This document shows, in pieces, positions 37,201 to 44,648 of a stretch of 64,000 bases of DNA. This DNA comes from Pelomonas sp047654785 (GTDB lineage: Bacteria > Pseudomonadota > Gammaproteobacteria > Burkholderiales > Burkholderiaceae_C). Under the pieces are notes generated by a model that ran no database searches, had not been told where the DNA came from, and was given only the letters and a program-made list of their open reading frames with translations. Both the position numbers and the translations under genes were made by a program. The first letter of the stretch is position 1. Each line of letters opens with the position of its first letter. The stretch covers positions 1,922,001-1,986,000 of the forward strand of contig NZ_JASGKQ010000003.1 in NCBI RefSeq assembly GCF_047654785.1. Reading direction: 5' to 3'.

Positions 37201-39770
37201 AGGGCACGGTGCAGTTCGCCGACGGCCAGACCAGCGCGATCGTCAGCATCGACGTGCGCGCCGACGACCTGGGCGAGTTCGACGACACCTTCTCGCTGAC
37301 GCTGTCCAACCCGGCCTACGGCTCGACGATAGGCACGGCCTCCGCCACCGGCACCGTCCGCAACGACGACCCGGTGCTGGTCATCACGGCCGACCAGGCC
37401 TCGGCCGAGGAAGGCGCCTCGGGCACGACGCGCGACTTCACGTTCACCGTCACCCGCTCGGGCGACTTCAGCGGCAGCGCCAGCGCGCTGTGGGAGGTGA
37501 TCGGCGCGGGCGGCAACCCGGTGAACGCCGAGGACTTCGGCGGCCTGACGCCCTCGGGCGCGGTGGGCTTCCTGCCCGGCGACGTCACGCGGACCATCAC
37601 CATCACGGTCTACGGCGACGACGTCGGCGAGCGCAACGAGGGCTTCTCGGTGCGGCTGTACGACCCGACCGGCGTGGCGCTGCTGGTGGACACCGCCACG
37701 ACCGTCATCGACAACGACGACATGGGCATCATCATCACGGCGCTGGACGCGGTCAAACGCGAGGGCCATGACGGCGAGACCACCCCCTATGTGTTCCGCG
37801 TCGAGCGCCTGGGCGACCTGAGCGGCACCGCCAGCGTCGACTGGAGCACGGCCGGCACCGGCCCCTACCCGGCCGCGGGGTCGGACTTCATCGGCGGCGC
37901 GATGCCCTCGGGCAGCATCCAGTTCGCGGTCGGCCAGGCCTATGTGGACATCGTGCTGAACGTGGAAGGCGACCGCACGCTGGGCGCCGACCAGGACTTC
38001 ACGGTGACGCTGTCCAACGCCGTCGGCGCCGACCTGGTGAACACCACCGCGCAGGGCACGATCATCAACGACGACAGCCAGATCAGCATCGCGGCGGCGC
38101 AGGCCGACCAGGGAGAAGGCAACAGCGGCGGCACGCCGTACACCTTCACCGTCACCCGCACCGGCGCGCTGGACCAGCAGGCCAGCGTCGGCTGGGAGGT
38201 GGTGGGCGCCGGCGGCGGCGCGGCCAGCGGCGACGACTTCCTCGGCGGCACGCTCCCCACCGGCCTGGTCACCTTCCAGGCCAACGAGACGACCAAGACC
38301 ATCACCGTGATGGTCGCCGGCGACACGGCGACCGAACTCGACGAGCAGTTCGCCGTGAAGCTGATCAACCCGGGCACCGGCGTGACCACCAACCCGCTGG
38401 CCAACAGCGCGGTGGGCACCATCCGCACCGACGACCTGGGCGTGACGCTGCGCGCGCTCGACGCGGCGCGCGACGAAGGGGGGACCGGCGACCTGACGGC
38501 CTTCACCTTCCAGGTGCTGCGCTCCGGCTCGACCGCGAACGCGGTCACGCTGAACTACGACGTGACCGGCATGGTGGACGCGGACGACTTCAGCAGCCCG
38601 CTGAGCGGCACGATCACGCTCGCGGCCGGCGCGGCCAGCCAGGTGCTGACGCTGTACGCCCGCGGCGACACCGTGGGCGAAGGCGACGAGAGCTTCCAGG
38701 TCACGCTCAGCGGCAGCGGCGTCAACGTCGACAGCACGCCGGTGGACGGCGTCATCCGCGACGACGACAGCGGCGTGTCCCTGGCCGCACGCGAGGCCAC
38801 GGTCGCCGAGGGCGGGCCGGGCAGCACGCGCCAGGTCGTCTTCGACGTGACCCGCGCCAACGCCTCGCAGGCCGGCGACTTCGCCTGGCAGGTGGCCGGC
38901 GGCGGGCTCGCGCCGGTCAACGCCGGGGACTTCGCCGGCAACGTGCTGCCGGCGGGCACGCTGCACTTCAACGCGGGCGAGGCGACGTTGAGCTTCAGCA
39001 TCGACGTGCAGGGCGACGACACCGTGGAGCTGGACGAGCTGATGGTGGTGTCGGTGACCGGCAGCAACGGCGTGCGCCAGATCGGCGACACGGCCAGCGT
39101 CATCGTGGGCAACGACGACACAGCGACGGCGGGCAACGACCGCGTCGAAGGCAGCGACGGCAACGACACCCTCGACGGGCTGGCCGGCGACGACCTGCTC
39201 CTCGGCGGCGCCGGCAGCGACGTGCTGCGCGGCGGCGACGGCAACGACACCCTGGTCGGCGGCGCCGGCCCGGACGTGCTGCAGGGCGGCGCCGGGGCGG
39301 ACCGCTTCGTGTTCACCGCGCCGGGCGAGGGCATGGACGTCATCCAGGACTTCCAGTCCGGCGTGGACCGGATCGGCATCGTGTCCGCGCCCTTCGGCGG
39401 GCTCGGCCAGGGCAGCATGGTCACCGTGTCGCAGGCCTTCGACACCGACCTTGCCACCACGCTCGCGCGGCTGGCCGCGAAGGGCAACGCCGACGTCTAC
39501 CAGGTGTCGTTCGCCCCGGGCACCTTCCAGTTCGGCACCGGCAGCGCCGGCCACCTGGACGAGCTCGAGGCCGCCATCACGGCCAGGGGCAGCCACCACG
39601 GCCCGGCGATCTTCGCCATCTCGGACGGCAGCGAGACGCGGCTGTACTTCGACGCCGACACGCATGCCGGCAGCGACGGCAGCGGCCTCGTGGCCCTGGC
39701 GCAGCTGCAGGGCGTGGCGGACGTGCATGCCACGCCGGTGGAGGTGCTGGCGGTGCCGATGCCGGGTTGA
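22281..39770 (+). CDS. giant Calx-beta repeat/RTX surface protein (type I secreted)
   Basis: 5829 residues, uninterrupted. Residues 1-75 form an Ala/Leu-rich helical region and 80-250 a Pro/Ala linker with three short PE(V/I/T)TxLTG-like motifs (about 156, 178 and 201). From about residue 244 to 5613 I count about 45 Calx-beta-like domains averaging about 119 residues. Each contains EGD, LPSGTVxFAxGExS and GDxxxExDExFTVTL, and ends near NDD. Residues about 5616-5675 are RTX nonapeptides (GGxGxDxLxGG). The end (FVFTAPGEGMDVIQDF and onward) resembles a type I secretion domain. No Sec signal and no cysteine were noticed. Calcium-stabilised export and adhesion, biofilm or cell-cell contact are inferred from this family. 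The true start could be slightly different; ribosome site is weak. Confidence 0.93.
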   Translation: MTTSTDLSLDTLHLALEQALQASQASPTDAAAPLDALRAFLLARGLPAAEADALADRLLEVLAQALRMARAAGQPPQALLLQAVMQDMAAHAPPEQAADGSAPAPHPAQAAPAAPEAGRQEPAGPFVAPSFWDAPDAPLPEASGPAASRAFGSFTGPEVTGLTGDPYSRTMTTFNNAPSPEITALTGDASAPQLIRFIPPETAVLTVEGSRLSLPGGVAEFHQPSSAAPAPGTPPAPMGSLPESHVALRADQAEVFEGDAGHPTEVRFTITRDNPFMPAELTWAATGLPAEMFPGGVLPAGTVSFAAGQAEATITLTLAGNRVEEAGAARLLTVTLGGGIPGQIIIDEPVAEVTVRDDDATVAIAANATRVVEGPEGSSQTISFTVTRSQGHGIGAADWQAAGVDPAWFGGTLPSGTVTFADGETSQVITLTLPDNRALTGTQDLTLSLLPTRNLELAPGQGTATTTLVDDDLLVGVTAGSPRVFEGDQGEVRAFSFTLTRNSADGEADVDWQALGVDPARFGGLLPSGTVHFAAGQTSQLITLELTGDRTPGPDQTLSVQITPRGDLRADPAATLASTTIVDDDSVVSIAPVLAQVAEGDVGEETTISFVVTRSGANGPASADWEASGVDPARFGGQLPTGTVHFADGETSQLVTLTLRGDRGTLGTEPLTVALKPGPNLSVDPAAATATTTVLDDDGTVSVGAVQSTALEGDTGEAVPVQFVVTRSNGAGSASVDWQAAGVDPARFGGVLPSGTVDFAPGETSRTITLMPVGNRSVGADETLAVTLAPGRNLLPGGTPTAAVTLRDDDSLVSVTSSASSIVEGDAGSSKVLTFTFTRSNGNAAANVDWQALGVDADDLGGGPLSGSVQFAPGELVRTITLQVSGDRVVEPDETLTLQVLPGRNAQPDPQAGTAAVTIVNDDAIVSITAAASEVDEGNAGTSRQISFTVSRSNGSSASSVDWVAGGGVDAADFVGGVLPSGTVQFAAGELSRVITVPLAGDSRNEADEALTVTLLNPGANLAISSTAGAATTTIVNDDDEASITALQASVVEGDQGSTQVLRFTVSRTTDRHATSVGWQLSGVDAADFGGVLPSGTVQFAAGELSHTLELTLAGDRAVELDETLTVTLVNPGPRLAVLDHGVATTTVVNDDGMISISADAVSLTEGDTGATRSLSFTVSRTNGLAASQVDWTVGGGVDADDFAGGALPAGTVYFAAGETSKQITLQVAGDRMIEPDEALTVQLGNPGANAQIGQATATTLLRNDDVGFTLQGVAMDVMEGSTGGQTAITFEVRRSETLNTGASIQWRLFSLGGDGVDANDFVAGQDALSSNGGLPSGTVTFAASELVKLVTVWVKGDAVIEMDETFGVALSNPPPGQQILYGEAQGVIRTDDIVFNITAVTPSTMEGNGTGGVQQFLVTRSGNLSNAATVGYTTAGYGENPADAADFQGGVLPTGTVSFAPGQASVLLEISLDGDDRHEGYESYAVQLVTTQPNTAIDRGFAVAGIDPDDMTVAIAAQNAVLKEGTGTGHVHTFVVTRSGYLDAPATLSWSASGVGGFAANAADFGGSWPSGTVSFGVGETQKTITLMPAAEGLFETNEGYTVTIATTQPGVVITTAQANGVILNDDSAITLVATGLDLAEGNPAAPASLSFQLQRNGDLTTAGSLNWSLQPAGANPVDAADFPGGVLPSGTVHFPRGVGSITVTVPLAADTDGESDEGFTIHLDTPSAGISIVNPDTAGTVRNDDATISILPHAPVVEGSGGMTLVTVTVQRVGDLSVSHSASYQVSAGSADAADFAGGTLPSGVVTFAPGEATQTFTLAVAADSLLEGSENFTVTLHSPSVGLSIGDASTTVTITDDDNRLVLSADQADVVEGGPGDVTNATFTVTRTGNLANATTVGWQLSGQGSNPADAVDFAGGVLPSGTVTFAAGQATATITVPVAGDSRFEGPEGYAVTLINAPDGTEIGVGTADNLITDEDTGLAIQATTTALAEGDAGATVHVFTVERSGILTGTTTVDWTVAGSGANPVAAGDFAVTTGALTFLPGETTKTVSISIAADTTIEADQGFTVTLSNVSGADLNTASADGLVLADDAGFSIAAAQASVAEGAAGTSQTLQFVISRSGDLHSSRTVDWSAAGLDADDFDPGTVFAGTASFAPDQATATISFTLTGDATFEPDETLTVTLANPSGNGVIVAGSATTVVTTDDTGYTLSGPASVAEGDTGTQTVAYTVTRSGALSAAVVDWRVETDGGATAANATDFAAAQDALGSNAGLPSGKINFAAGQASATINVRLRGDATPELDEAFTVRLEPQSPNSALLTGSTTTTITNDDLGFSITAAAHPAREGDAGVVSYQFIVVRIGNGDSAAQVEWAVTGNAAASGAQAAADADDFHGGALPGGTLHFAAGELSKTLDVSVAADLVLELNEGFTVTLSNAMLADQTPQAIRGATADGVIRNDDTAFAVTAAASVAEGHSGNTSVVYTVTRTGNLANSATIDFAITGANGGDGADVLGGVLPSGTLNFAAGASTATVTLLVTGDRDIESDEAFTLTLSNSSQGLITGASAQTVVTNDDTSYAITGPAAAAEDTAGNSTPFSFTVTRTGNLSAAASVQWLVVSDDTDTTDFAAAQDGLGTNGGLPSGTVHFAAGAATAVITVQVRGDTAVEADETFSVQLQNPSAGTLVSGGELASTTIETDDDQFDVVAQATQVLENTGTDTTVTFTVNRTGLLRGSRTIDWTATGLSADDFADGQLPSGTLTFADGETSKTLTMQVLGDAGFEADETLTVTLSNAPDNTSLGAASAATVILNDDAGLNITTLLANRAEGTNFSSPFTFTITRSGDVSRPGSVEWRVGGGTNPVDADDFEPGQDALGDNGGMPSGLISFAADETSQTITLMVAGDGLLESNETLRVTLSNSSDGSIGAASADGTVRNDDSQLSFSAPTVSFSETDASAAMTFTVVRIGDLQQTSTANWTVTAGSADANDFLGNALPSGMVTFAAGEASKTITVNLAGDHDIEADESFTIALSGPSIGTTLGSQATATGIILNDDITVALQGGRIDQVEGVAGTEATYSYQVTRSGFLGAVSTVNWAVTGYNWSATYGGIYSDERGWQGENAADAADFKNGVLPSGVLSFAAGESSKTITFQARGDATVENNEWFHLKLGSTSANVDAVTQTTAEGRILRDENIVYIRAEGDAGRTTYYGRHNALSEGDTGSSTRYVWLERDLSQAGTTTVNWKINFVADDGTVAANATDLAVGQATSGSVTFADGERWKAIEIQVRGDTAAEDLETFQVQMTGVTGGSLAEQRKEKFVYIGNDDPLYSVANVDVVEGTGGTTTVAVVVSRTGSSANAGTVQFNMSFPGTENTNESNATKATWYKADASDILGASVDGNALANGGAISFAAGEDSKTVLLTVAADSLPESWYEDFSVSVSNPSTGGVSQLANTARVRIYDDDADPLINITAAQASQYEGSSGGTTDVVYTVTRSAANPSLSGSTMNVPVSVVLDFYGIHINGSDPLADSKGKYSVNGGALQDIQWDYERSRAYGIVNLAANQSSAEIRLKLVADKQAHGDIGEALTVEIAPRWANGASYGPTSIGTQTVATTQILNDDVRLYVGDLVGNTYTNKVLEGDANPGNFEFTISRYGRMDAITVNYTITHGTTNNSDFVRTSGSFVLPPVTGNPNGIHQQLVSLPILAGDTAIEADETFTFTLSSTDPGVTFNPAFDAVATTASASFSATLLNDDVKYTVTADSASVVEGDTGQVQNVTFTVTRLINANGTGTTSTVDWALVGSGAHPANAADFVGDALPSGVITFNGVETTKTITVEVRGDSLAEAHEAFSVVLSNPSFGQIVTSTATTTITNEDTSISVADAAVTEGDSGSATISFTVTRGGAVAGASSAEWMLTHVTTSDDDIIGPTTGLIEFAANETTKTITVDVAGDITPEAMETFKVQLYNLAGINDPQRIEAIGTVRNDDSSFSIAATAAEGDEDAGPHTFTITRSHDTAQNQTVAWAVTGSGPKPANAADFGGTLPSGSVTFAPGETSKLITISPSVDNVSESDETYTVALTLGAGTAGDSLADASATGAILNDDNGVAITAQQPMQAEGHGGSTAFTFEIKRRGDLSSPSSVNWAVTGGTADATDLVGNVLPSGTVHFAAGESSQIITIDVLGDTVLEGNETLIVTLSGSTGSLIVGNSATATIVNDDATLAIAATSAVKAEGDSGTTDYTFTLTRTGDLSTVGTVDWAVAGSGTNAADAADFAGNALPSGTLTLPAGQASITLTVAVAGDLAAELTEGFTVTLSNPSAGIVLTTATADGSIVADDTWFDLTGPATMAEGDAGTTPATYTVTRSGNTSASQTITWAVTGLGADPTDAADFVALTGSISFAAGETSKTLVVPIAGDNNKEADEGFRLSITGPAGVHYTNDHVDTTILNNDAALAVQPVDAVRHENADGASGTLFSFEVLRTGNLAQTSTATWSVPAGNGITAADFVGGTLPSGTVSFASGETSKTVEIWVQGDHTIESDEPFQLVLSGASAGTEISSGTAQGTILSDDTLWNLTLVSAPASEDETGNSFTFRVVRSGGLGAGSVAWSLAGTGADAADTADFAGGALPSGLLVFAAGESMQEFTVTLAADALLEADEQFTVTLAPPSGTGYQELGTDSLVATITNDDDVLSIAGSDADGPEGGAGSSGARTFTVTRTGSLTGTSTVDWHIVHGSTDADDFAATSGQITFADGQASATITVATAGDRSVEGDESFTVALLNPGTGSTVDPAAASAGGVIRNDDAQVSVAAGNANVAEGDLGNPGTATFVVTRTGHVAGAGSVQWHVQAGSAGAADFAAGQDLLGAFGGLPSGTVSFAAGETSKTITLQLAGDGLDEGAENYTVELANPDAATDIANGSAAGSILDDDDTLSVAALDADHPEGSAGNVTAYSFIIHRSGTAIGATSVDWQVAGSGEHPLDANSFVTTQGTVQFADGQTSAIVSIDVRADDLGEFDDTFSLTLSNPAYGSTIGTASATGTVRNDDPVLVITADQASAEEGASGTTRDFTFTVTRSGDFSGSASALWEVIGAGGNPVNAEDFGGLTPSGAVGFLPGDVTRTITITVYGDDVGERNEGFSVRLYDPTGVALLVDTATTVIDNDDMGIIITALDAVKREGHDGETTPYVFRVERLGDLSGTASVDWSTAGTGPYPAAGSDFIGGAMPSGSIQFAVGQAYVDIVLNVEGDRTLGADQDFTVTLSNAVGADLVNTTAQGTIINDDSQISIAAAQADQGEGNSGGTPYTFTVTRTGALDQQASVGWEVVGAGGGAASGDDFLGGTLPTGLVTFQANETTKTITVMVAGDTATELDEQFAVKLINPGTGVTTNPLANSAVGTIRTDDLGVTLRALDAARDEGGTGDLTAFTFQVLRSGSTANAVTLNYDVTGMVDADDFSSPLSGTITLAAGAASQVLTLYARGDTVGEGDESFQVTLSGSGVNVDSTPVDGVIRDDDSGVSLAAREATVAEGGPGSTRQVVFDVTRANASQAGDFAWQVAGGGLAPVNAGDFAGNVLPAGTLHFNAGEATLSFSIDVQGDDTVELDELMVVSVTGSNGVRQIGDTASVIVGNDDTATAGNDRVEGSDGNDTLDGLAGDDLLLGGAGSDVLRGGDGNDTLVGGAGPDVLQGGAGADRFVFTAPGEGMDVIQDFQSGVDRIGIVSAPFGGLGQGSMVTVSQAFDTDLATTLARLAAKGNADVYQVSFAPGTFQFGTGSAGHLDELEAAITARGSHHGPAIFAISDGSETRLYFDADTHAGSDGSGLVALAQLQGVADVHATPVEVLAVPMPG
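23010..39120 (+). repeat. array of about 45 Calx-beta-like domain repeats
   Basis: Tandem protein-level repeats within the giant gene, each about 325-375 bp. The DNA encoding LPSGTV recurs in most units with only synonymous changes. Units 2-6 share a short GVDPxxFGG form; most later units have the (A/D)DF(A/V)GG form. Units around 31850-33530 are irregular and longer. Such an array is prone to recombination and to assembly collapse, so the unit number deserves confirmation. Confidence 0.85.
39130..39305 (+). repeat. RTX calcium-binding nonapeptide repeats
   Basis: Six or so GGxGxDxL-type repeats (AGNDRVEGSDGND, LAGDDLLLGGAGSD, GGDGNDTLVGGAGPD, GGAGADRF), near the C-terminus of the giant protein. 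In known type I substrates these bind calcium outside the cell and drive folding. Confidence 0.9.
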
Positions 39771-39882
39771 TGCCCGGTCGATGCCAGGAATGCGCCGGAC
39801 CTGGCACCATCGCCCTTCCCCGCCACCGCCTCACCTCGGGGTGGCGAGGGCCTGCCCGCCAGGACCGGACCCGCCGCAGCCC

Positions 39883-40191
39883 ATGAACCACCCCGCCAAG
39901 CCGTGGCGCTTCGCCGCCAGCCACACCCACCTCTACCCGGGCGCGCTGCTGCGCTGCCTCGACGCGCCCGGCCGGGCGCAGCTGGCCGCGGGCGATGCGC
40001 TGCAGGTGGCATTCAGCGACGGCACCGTCGCCCTCGGCCGGCTGCGGCAGGCCGGGCCGGATGCGGCGGTGCTGCAGATGCCCGGCCACCGCACCCGGCG
40101 CGGCACCCCGGTGGCGGCGCGCACCTGGCGCGTCACGCCGGGCGGCGAGGCCGGCCTGGTGCGGGTGCAGGGCCGCCTGGCGGCGGGGTGA
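39883..40191 (+). CDS. small hypothetical protein
   Basis: 102 residues, start chosen at the ATG at 39883. I do not recognise a named family. The composition looks like a real small beta-rich protein: HTHLYPGALLRCLDAPG, QVAFSDGTVALGRLRQAG and VTPGGEAGLVRVQGRL. No signal peptide or membrane segment. It lies 112 bp after the giant gene and is convergent with guaA (12 bp gap). A spurious open frame in GC-rich DNA is the alternative. Confidence 0.5.
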   Translation: MNHPAKPWRFAASHTHLYPGALLRCLDAPGRAQLAAGDALQVAFSDGTVALGRLRQAGPDAAVLQMPGHRTRRGTPVAARTWRVTPGGEAGLVRVQGRLAAG

Positions 40192-40203
40192 GCGAGAACC
40201 AGC

Positions 40204-41790
<1,587 letters not shown>

Positions 41791-41797
41791 GGTGTTC

Positions 41798-43030
41798 TCA
41801 GGCGGCTTGCAGGGCCGCGCGCTGGCGATGGAAGAAGCGGTAGGCCAGGATGAGGCCGGCCCCTTGCAGGGCGGCGCAGGCGAAGAGGGGCAGGCCCATG
41901 CGCGGGTCGGCGGCATGCAGGTGCGACACCCAGCCCAGCAGCGTCAGGCCGATGACCGGCGCGAGCACGGCCGTCAGGCTGTTCAGCGACGACACGGCGC
42001 CCATGGCCTGCCCCTGGCGGTCGGCGCTGGCGGCGTTGGAGATGATGCCCTGCACCGCCGCCGACGCGACGCCGCCGAGCAGGTTCAGCGCGATGACGGC
42101 ATACATCATCCAGGGCTGCGTCGCCAGGCCGAAGCCCACGTAGGCCAGCGCCGCCGAGCCCATGCCGATCAGCGCCAGCCGCTGCGGGCCGAAGCGCGCC
42201 AGCAATGGCCTGAGCAGCACGCCCTGGCTGATGACCGACACCACGCCCACGGCGAACAGCGACCAGCTGACCTCCAGCGGCCCCCAGCCGAAGCGGAACT
42301 TGGTGTAGAGCACCCAGGTCATGTGCAGCATGAACTGCGCCAGCGACGACAGCGCGATCACGGCCACCAGCGGGCCCACGCCCTTCAGCGCCGCCAGCCC
42401 GCGCAGCGCGCTGACCGGGTTGGCGCGGCGCCACTCGAACGGGCGGCGCCGCTGCGGCGGCAGCGATTCCGGCAGCACGAAGAAGCCGTAGCACCAGTTC
42501 AGCAGCGCCATGCAGCCTGCGGCGACGAAGGGCCAGCGCACGTCGTAGTGCCCCAGCCAGCCGCCCACCACGGGCCCGAGGATGAAGCCGATGCCGAACA
42601 TCGCGCCGAGCTGGCCGAAGCGGCGGGCGCGGTCCTCGGCCGGCGTGATGTCGGCCACGTAGGCGTTGGCGATGGCGATGTTGGCCTGCATGGCCCCGGT
42701 GAACAGCCGCACCGCCACCAGCACCCACAGCGCCGTTGCCATGGCCGTGACGAAGAAGCTCAGCGCCAGGCCGGCAAAGCCGACCAGCAGCACCGGGCGC
42801 CGGCCGAAGCGGTCCGACAGCGCGCCCAGCACCGGCGAGCCGAAGAAGTTGGCGACGCCGAACGCCGCCATCACCAGCAGCAGCGCCGAGGCCTGCTCGT
42901 CGTTGCCATGCGTGAAGGCGCCGACGATGTGCGGCAGCACCGGCACCATCAGGCCGATGGAGATCATGTCGATCAGCACGGCGGCCATGATGAAACCCAT
43001 GGCCGGGGTGCGCTGCGGGGACGGGCTCAT
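41798..43030 (-). CDS. MFS transporter, TetA/DHA1-like
   Basis: 410 residues with 12 predicted membrane helices. Motif A in loop 2-3 reads GALSDRFGRRPVLL (about residue 78) and motif C-like GIGFILGPVVGGWLG is in helix 5; both are typical of the DHA1 drug-proton antiporters close to TetA. The substrate cannot be told, and it should not be read as proof of tetracycline resistance. It sits between guaB and guaA in the same direction, an unusual insertion; translation of guaA follows within 7 bp, so the two are likely co-transcribed. Confidence 0.88.
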   Translation of the reverse strand: MSPSPQRTPAMGFIMAAVLIDMISIGLMVPVLPHIVGAFTHGNDEQASALLLVMAAFGVANFFGSPVLGALSDRFGRRPVLLVGFAGLALSFFVTAMATALWVLVAVRLFTGAMQANIAIANAYVADITPAEDRARRFGQLGAMFGIGFILGPVVGGWLGHYDVRWPFVAAGCMALLNWCYGFFVLPESLPPQRRRPFEWRRANPVSALRGLAALKGVGPLVAVIALSSLAQFMLHMTWVLYTKFRFGWGPLEVSWSLFAVGVVSVISQGVLLRPLLARFGPQRLALIGMGSAALAYVGFGLATQPWMMYAVIALNLLGGVASAAVQGIISNAASADRQGQAMGAVSSLNSLTAVLAPVIGLTLLGWVSHLHAADPRMGLPLFACAALQGAGLILAYRFFHRQRAALQAA

Positions 43031-43041
43031 CGCGTTTGCGC

Positions 43042-43078
43042 AAAAAGAAGAACGGGGCGATCTGGCGTCGCCCCGTTC
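43042..43078 (-). terminator. intrinsic terminator after guaB
   Basis: On the minus strand a perfect 11-bp stem (43068-43078 with 43050-43060, GAACGGGGCGA/TCGCCCCGTTC) is followed by CTTCTTTTTG. It lies 15 bp beyond the guaB stop and just before the MFS start, so guaB is mostly transcribed on its own. Confidence 0.85.
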
Positions 43079-43092
43079 GTTCGGTCAACAGC

Positions 43093-44562
43093 TCACTCGC
43101 TGCGGTAGTTCGGCGCTTCCTTCGTGATCTGCACGTCGTGGACATGGCTCTCGCGCATGCCCGCCGTGGTGATCTCGACGAACTCGGCCTTGTCCTGCAT
43201 CTCGGCGATGGAGCCGCAGCCGCAGTAGTGCATGGAGGCCTTCAGGCCGCCGGCCATCTGGAAGATGACCTGCACCACCGAGCCCTTGTACGGCACCCGG
43301 CCCTCGATGCCTTCCGGCACCAGCTTGGAGGTGTTGGGGTTGTTGGCCGAGGTGTCCTGGAAGTAGCGGTCCGCGCTGCCCTTGGCCATCGCGCCCATCG
43401 AGCCCATGCCGCGGTAGCTCTTGAAGGTGCGCCCCTGGTACAGGATGGTCTCGCCCGGCGCCTCCTCGGTGCCGGCGAAGGCGCCGCCCATCATCACGCA
43501 GTCCGCGCCGGCCGCGATGGCCTTGGCCACGTCGCCCGAGTAGCGGACGCCGCCGTCGGCGATGACCGGCACGCCGGTGCCCTTCAGCGCGGTGACGACG
43601 TTGTCGATCGCGGTGATCTGCGGCACGCCCACGCCCGCGACGATGCGCGTCGTGCAGATGGAGCCGGGGCCGATGCCGACCTTGACGCCGTCCGCGCCCG
43701 CCTCCACCAGCGCCAGCGCGGCCGCGCCGGTGGCGATGTTGCCGCCGATCACGTCCACGCCCGGGTAGGCGCGCTTGACCCAGCGCACCCGCTCCAGCAC
43801 GCCGGCGCTGTGGCCGTGCGCGGTGTCGACGATGATCGCGTCCACGCCGGCCTTGACGAGCAGCTCGACGCGCTGCTCGGTGTCCTCGCCGAAGCCCACC
43901 GCCGCGCCGACGCGCAGGCCGCCGTGGCTGTCGCGCGCGGCGTTGGGGAAGCTGGTCTGCTTGGTGATGTCCTTCACCGTCATCAGGCCGCGCAACTCGA
44001 AGGCCTCGTTGACGACGACCACGCGCTCCAGCTTGTGCGTGTGCATCAGCGCCTTGGCCTCGTCCAGCGACGCGCCTTCCTTGACGGTGATGAGCTTCTC
44101 GGCGGGCGTCATGATCTCGCGCACCTTGGCGTCCATGCGCGTCTCGAAGCGCAGGTCGCGGCCGGTGACGATGCCGACGACGCGCCGGCCCTCGACCACC
44201 GGGAAGCCCGAGAAGCCGTGCAGCCGGGACAGCTCGACGACCTCGCGGACGCTGGTGTCCGGGGTGATGGTCAGCGGCTCGCGGACGACGCCGCTCTCGT
44301 AGCGCTTGACCCGGGCCACCTCGCGCGCCTGGGCCTCGGCGCTCAGGTTCTTGTGGACGATGCCGATGCCGCCCTCCTGCGCGATGGCGATCGCCAGGCG
44401 CGCCTCGGTCACGGTGTCCATCGCGGCGGACACCAGCGGCAGGTTCAGGGGGATGTTGCGCGACAGTCGGGTCGCCAGGCTGGTGTCGCGGGGCAACACC
44501 TGGGAGAACGCCGGCACCAGCAACACGTCGTCGAAGGTGAGCGCTTTGCCAAGAAGGCGCAT
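43093..44562 (-). CDS. guaB: IMP dehydrogenase
   Basis: 489 residues, standard length. It oxidises IMP to XMP with NAD, the committed step to GMP. Two CBS domains (about 95-200) interrupt the TIM barrel. The catalytic Cys lies in GPGSICTTRIV (about 304), with VIADGGVRYSGD, the GAFAGTEEAPGE flap and the terminal CxxxAEMQ-like region. A TACAAT element at 44589-44594 on the minus strand may be its -10 box about 27 bp upstream of the ATG. A terminator follows. Confidence 0.97.
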   Translation of the reverse strand: MRLLGKALTFDDVLLVPAFSQVLPRDTSLATRLSRNIPLNLPLVSAAMDTVTEARLAIAIAQEGGIGIVHKNLSAEAQAREVARVKRYESGVVREPLTITPDTSVREVVELSRLHGFSGFPVVEGRRVVGIVTGRDLRFETRMDAKVREIMTPAEKLITVKEGASLDEAKALMHTHKLERVVVVNEAFELRGLMTVKDITKQTSFPNAARDSHGGLRVGAAVGFGEDTEQRVELLVKAGVDAIIVDTAHGHSAGVLERVRWVKRAYPGVDVIGGNIATGAAALALVEAGADGVKVGIGPGSICTTRIVAGVGVPQITAIDNVVTALKGTGVPVIADGGVRYSGDVAKAIAAGADCVMMGGAFAGTEEAPGETILYQGRTFKSYRGMGSMGAMAKGSADRYFQDTSANNPNTSKLVPEGIEGRVPYKGSVVQVIFQMAGGLKASMHYCGCGSIAEMQDKAEFVEITTAGMRESHVHDVQITKEAPNYRSE

Positions 44563-44648
44563 GAGGAAAGCTCCAGACGCAAAGCGGCATTGTACGGTGG
44601 GCCCTGCGGCCCGCCGCTGCCGGGGGCGGCTGGCCCTAAACTGGCCGC

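Noticed and set aside
24240..38670. Seven or so RGD tripeptides in the giant protein, suggesting integrin binding
   Set aside because: All fall in the conserved GDxxxExDE calcium-loop position of Calx-beta units, where Arg before GD is by chance; no integrin context.
22281..39770. Long minus- and alternative-frame open readings opposite the giant gene, up to about 2600 codons
   Set aside because: They mirror the repeat codons of the giant gene in GC-rich DNA, with no family motifs, ribosome sites or sensible composition. They are shadows.
39800..39850. Hairpin-like CGCCACC...GGTGGCG after the giant gene
   Set aside because: Long loop and no T-run; too weak to call a terminator.
41798..43030. 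Calling the MFS gene a tetracycline-resistance gene
   Set aside because: Only general DHA1 motifs are visible; chromosomal homologues of TetA have varied substrates.
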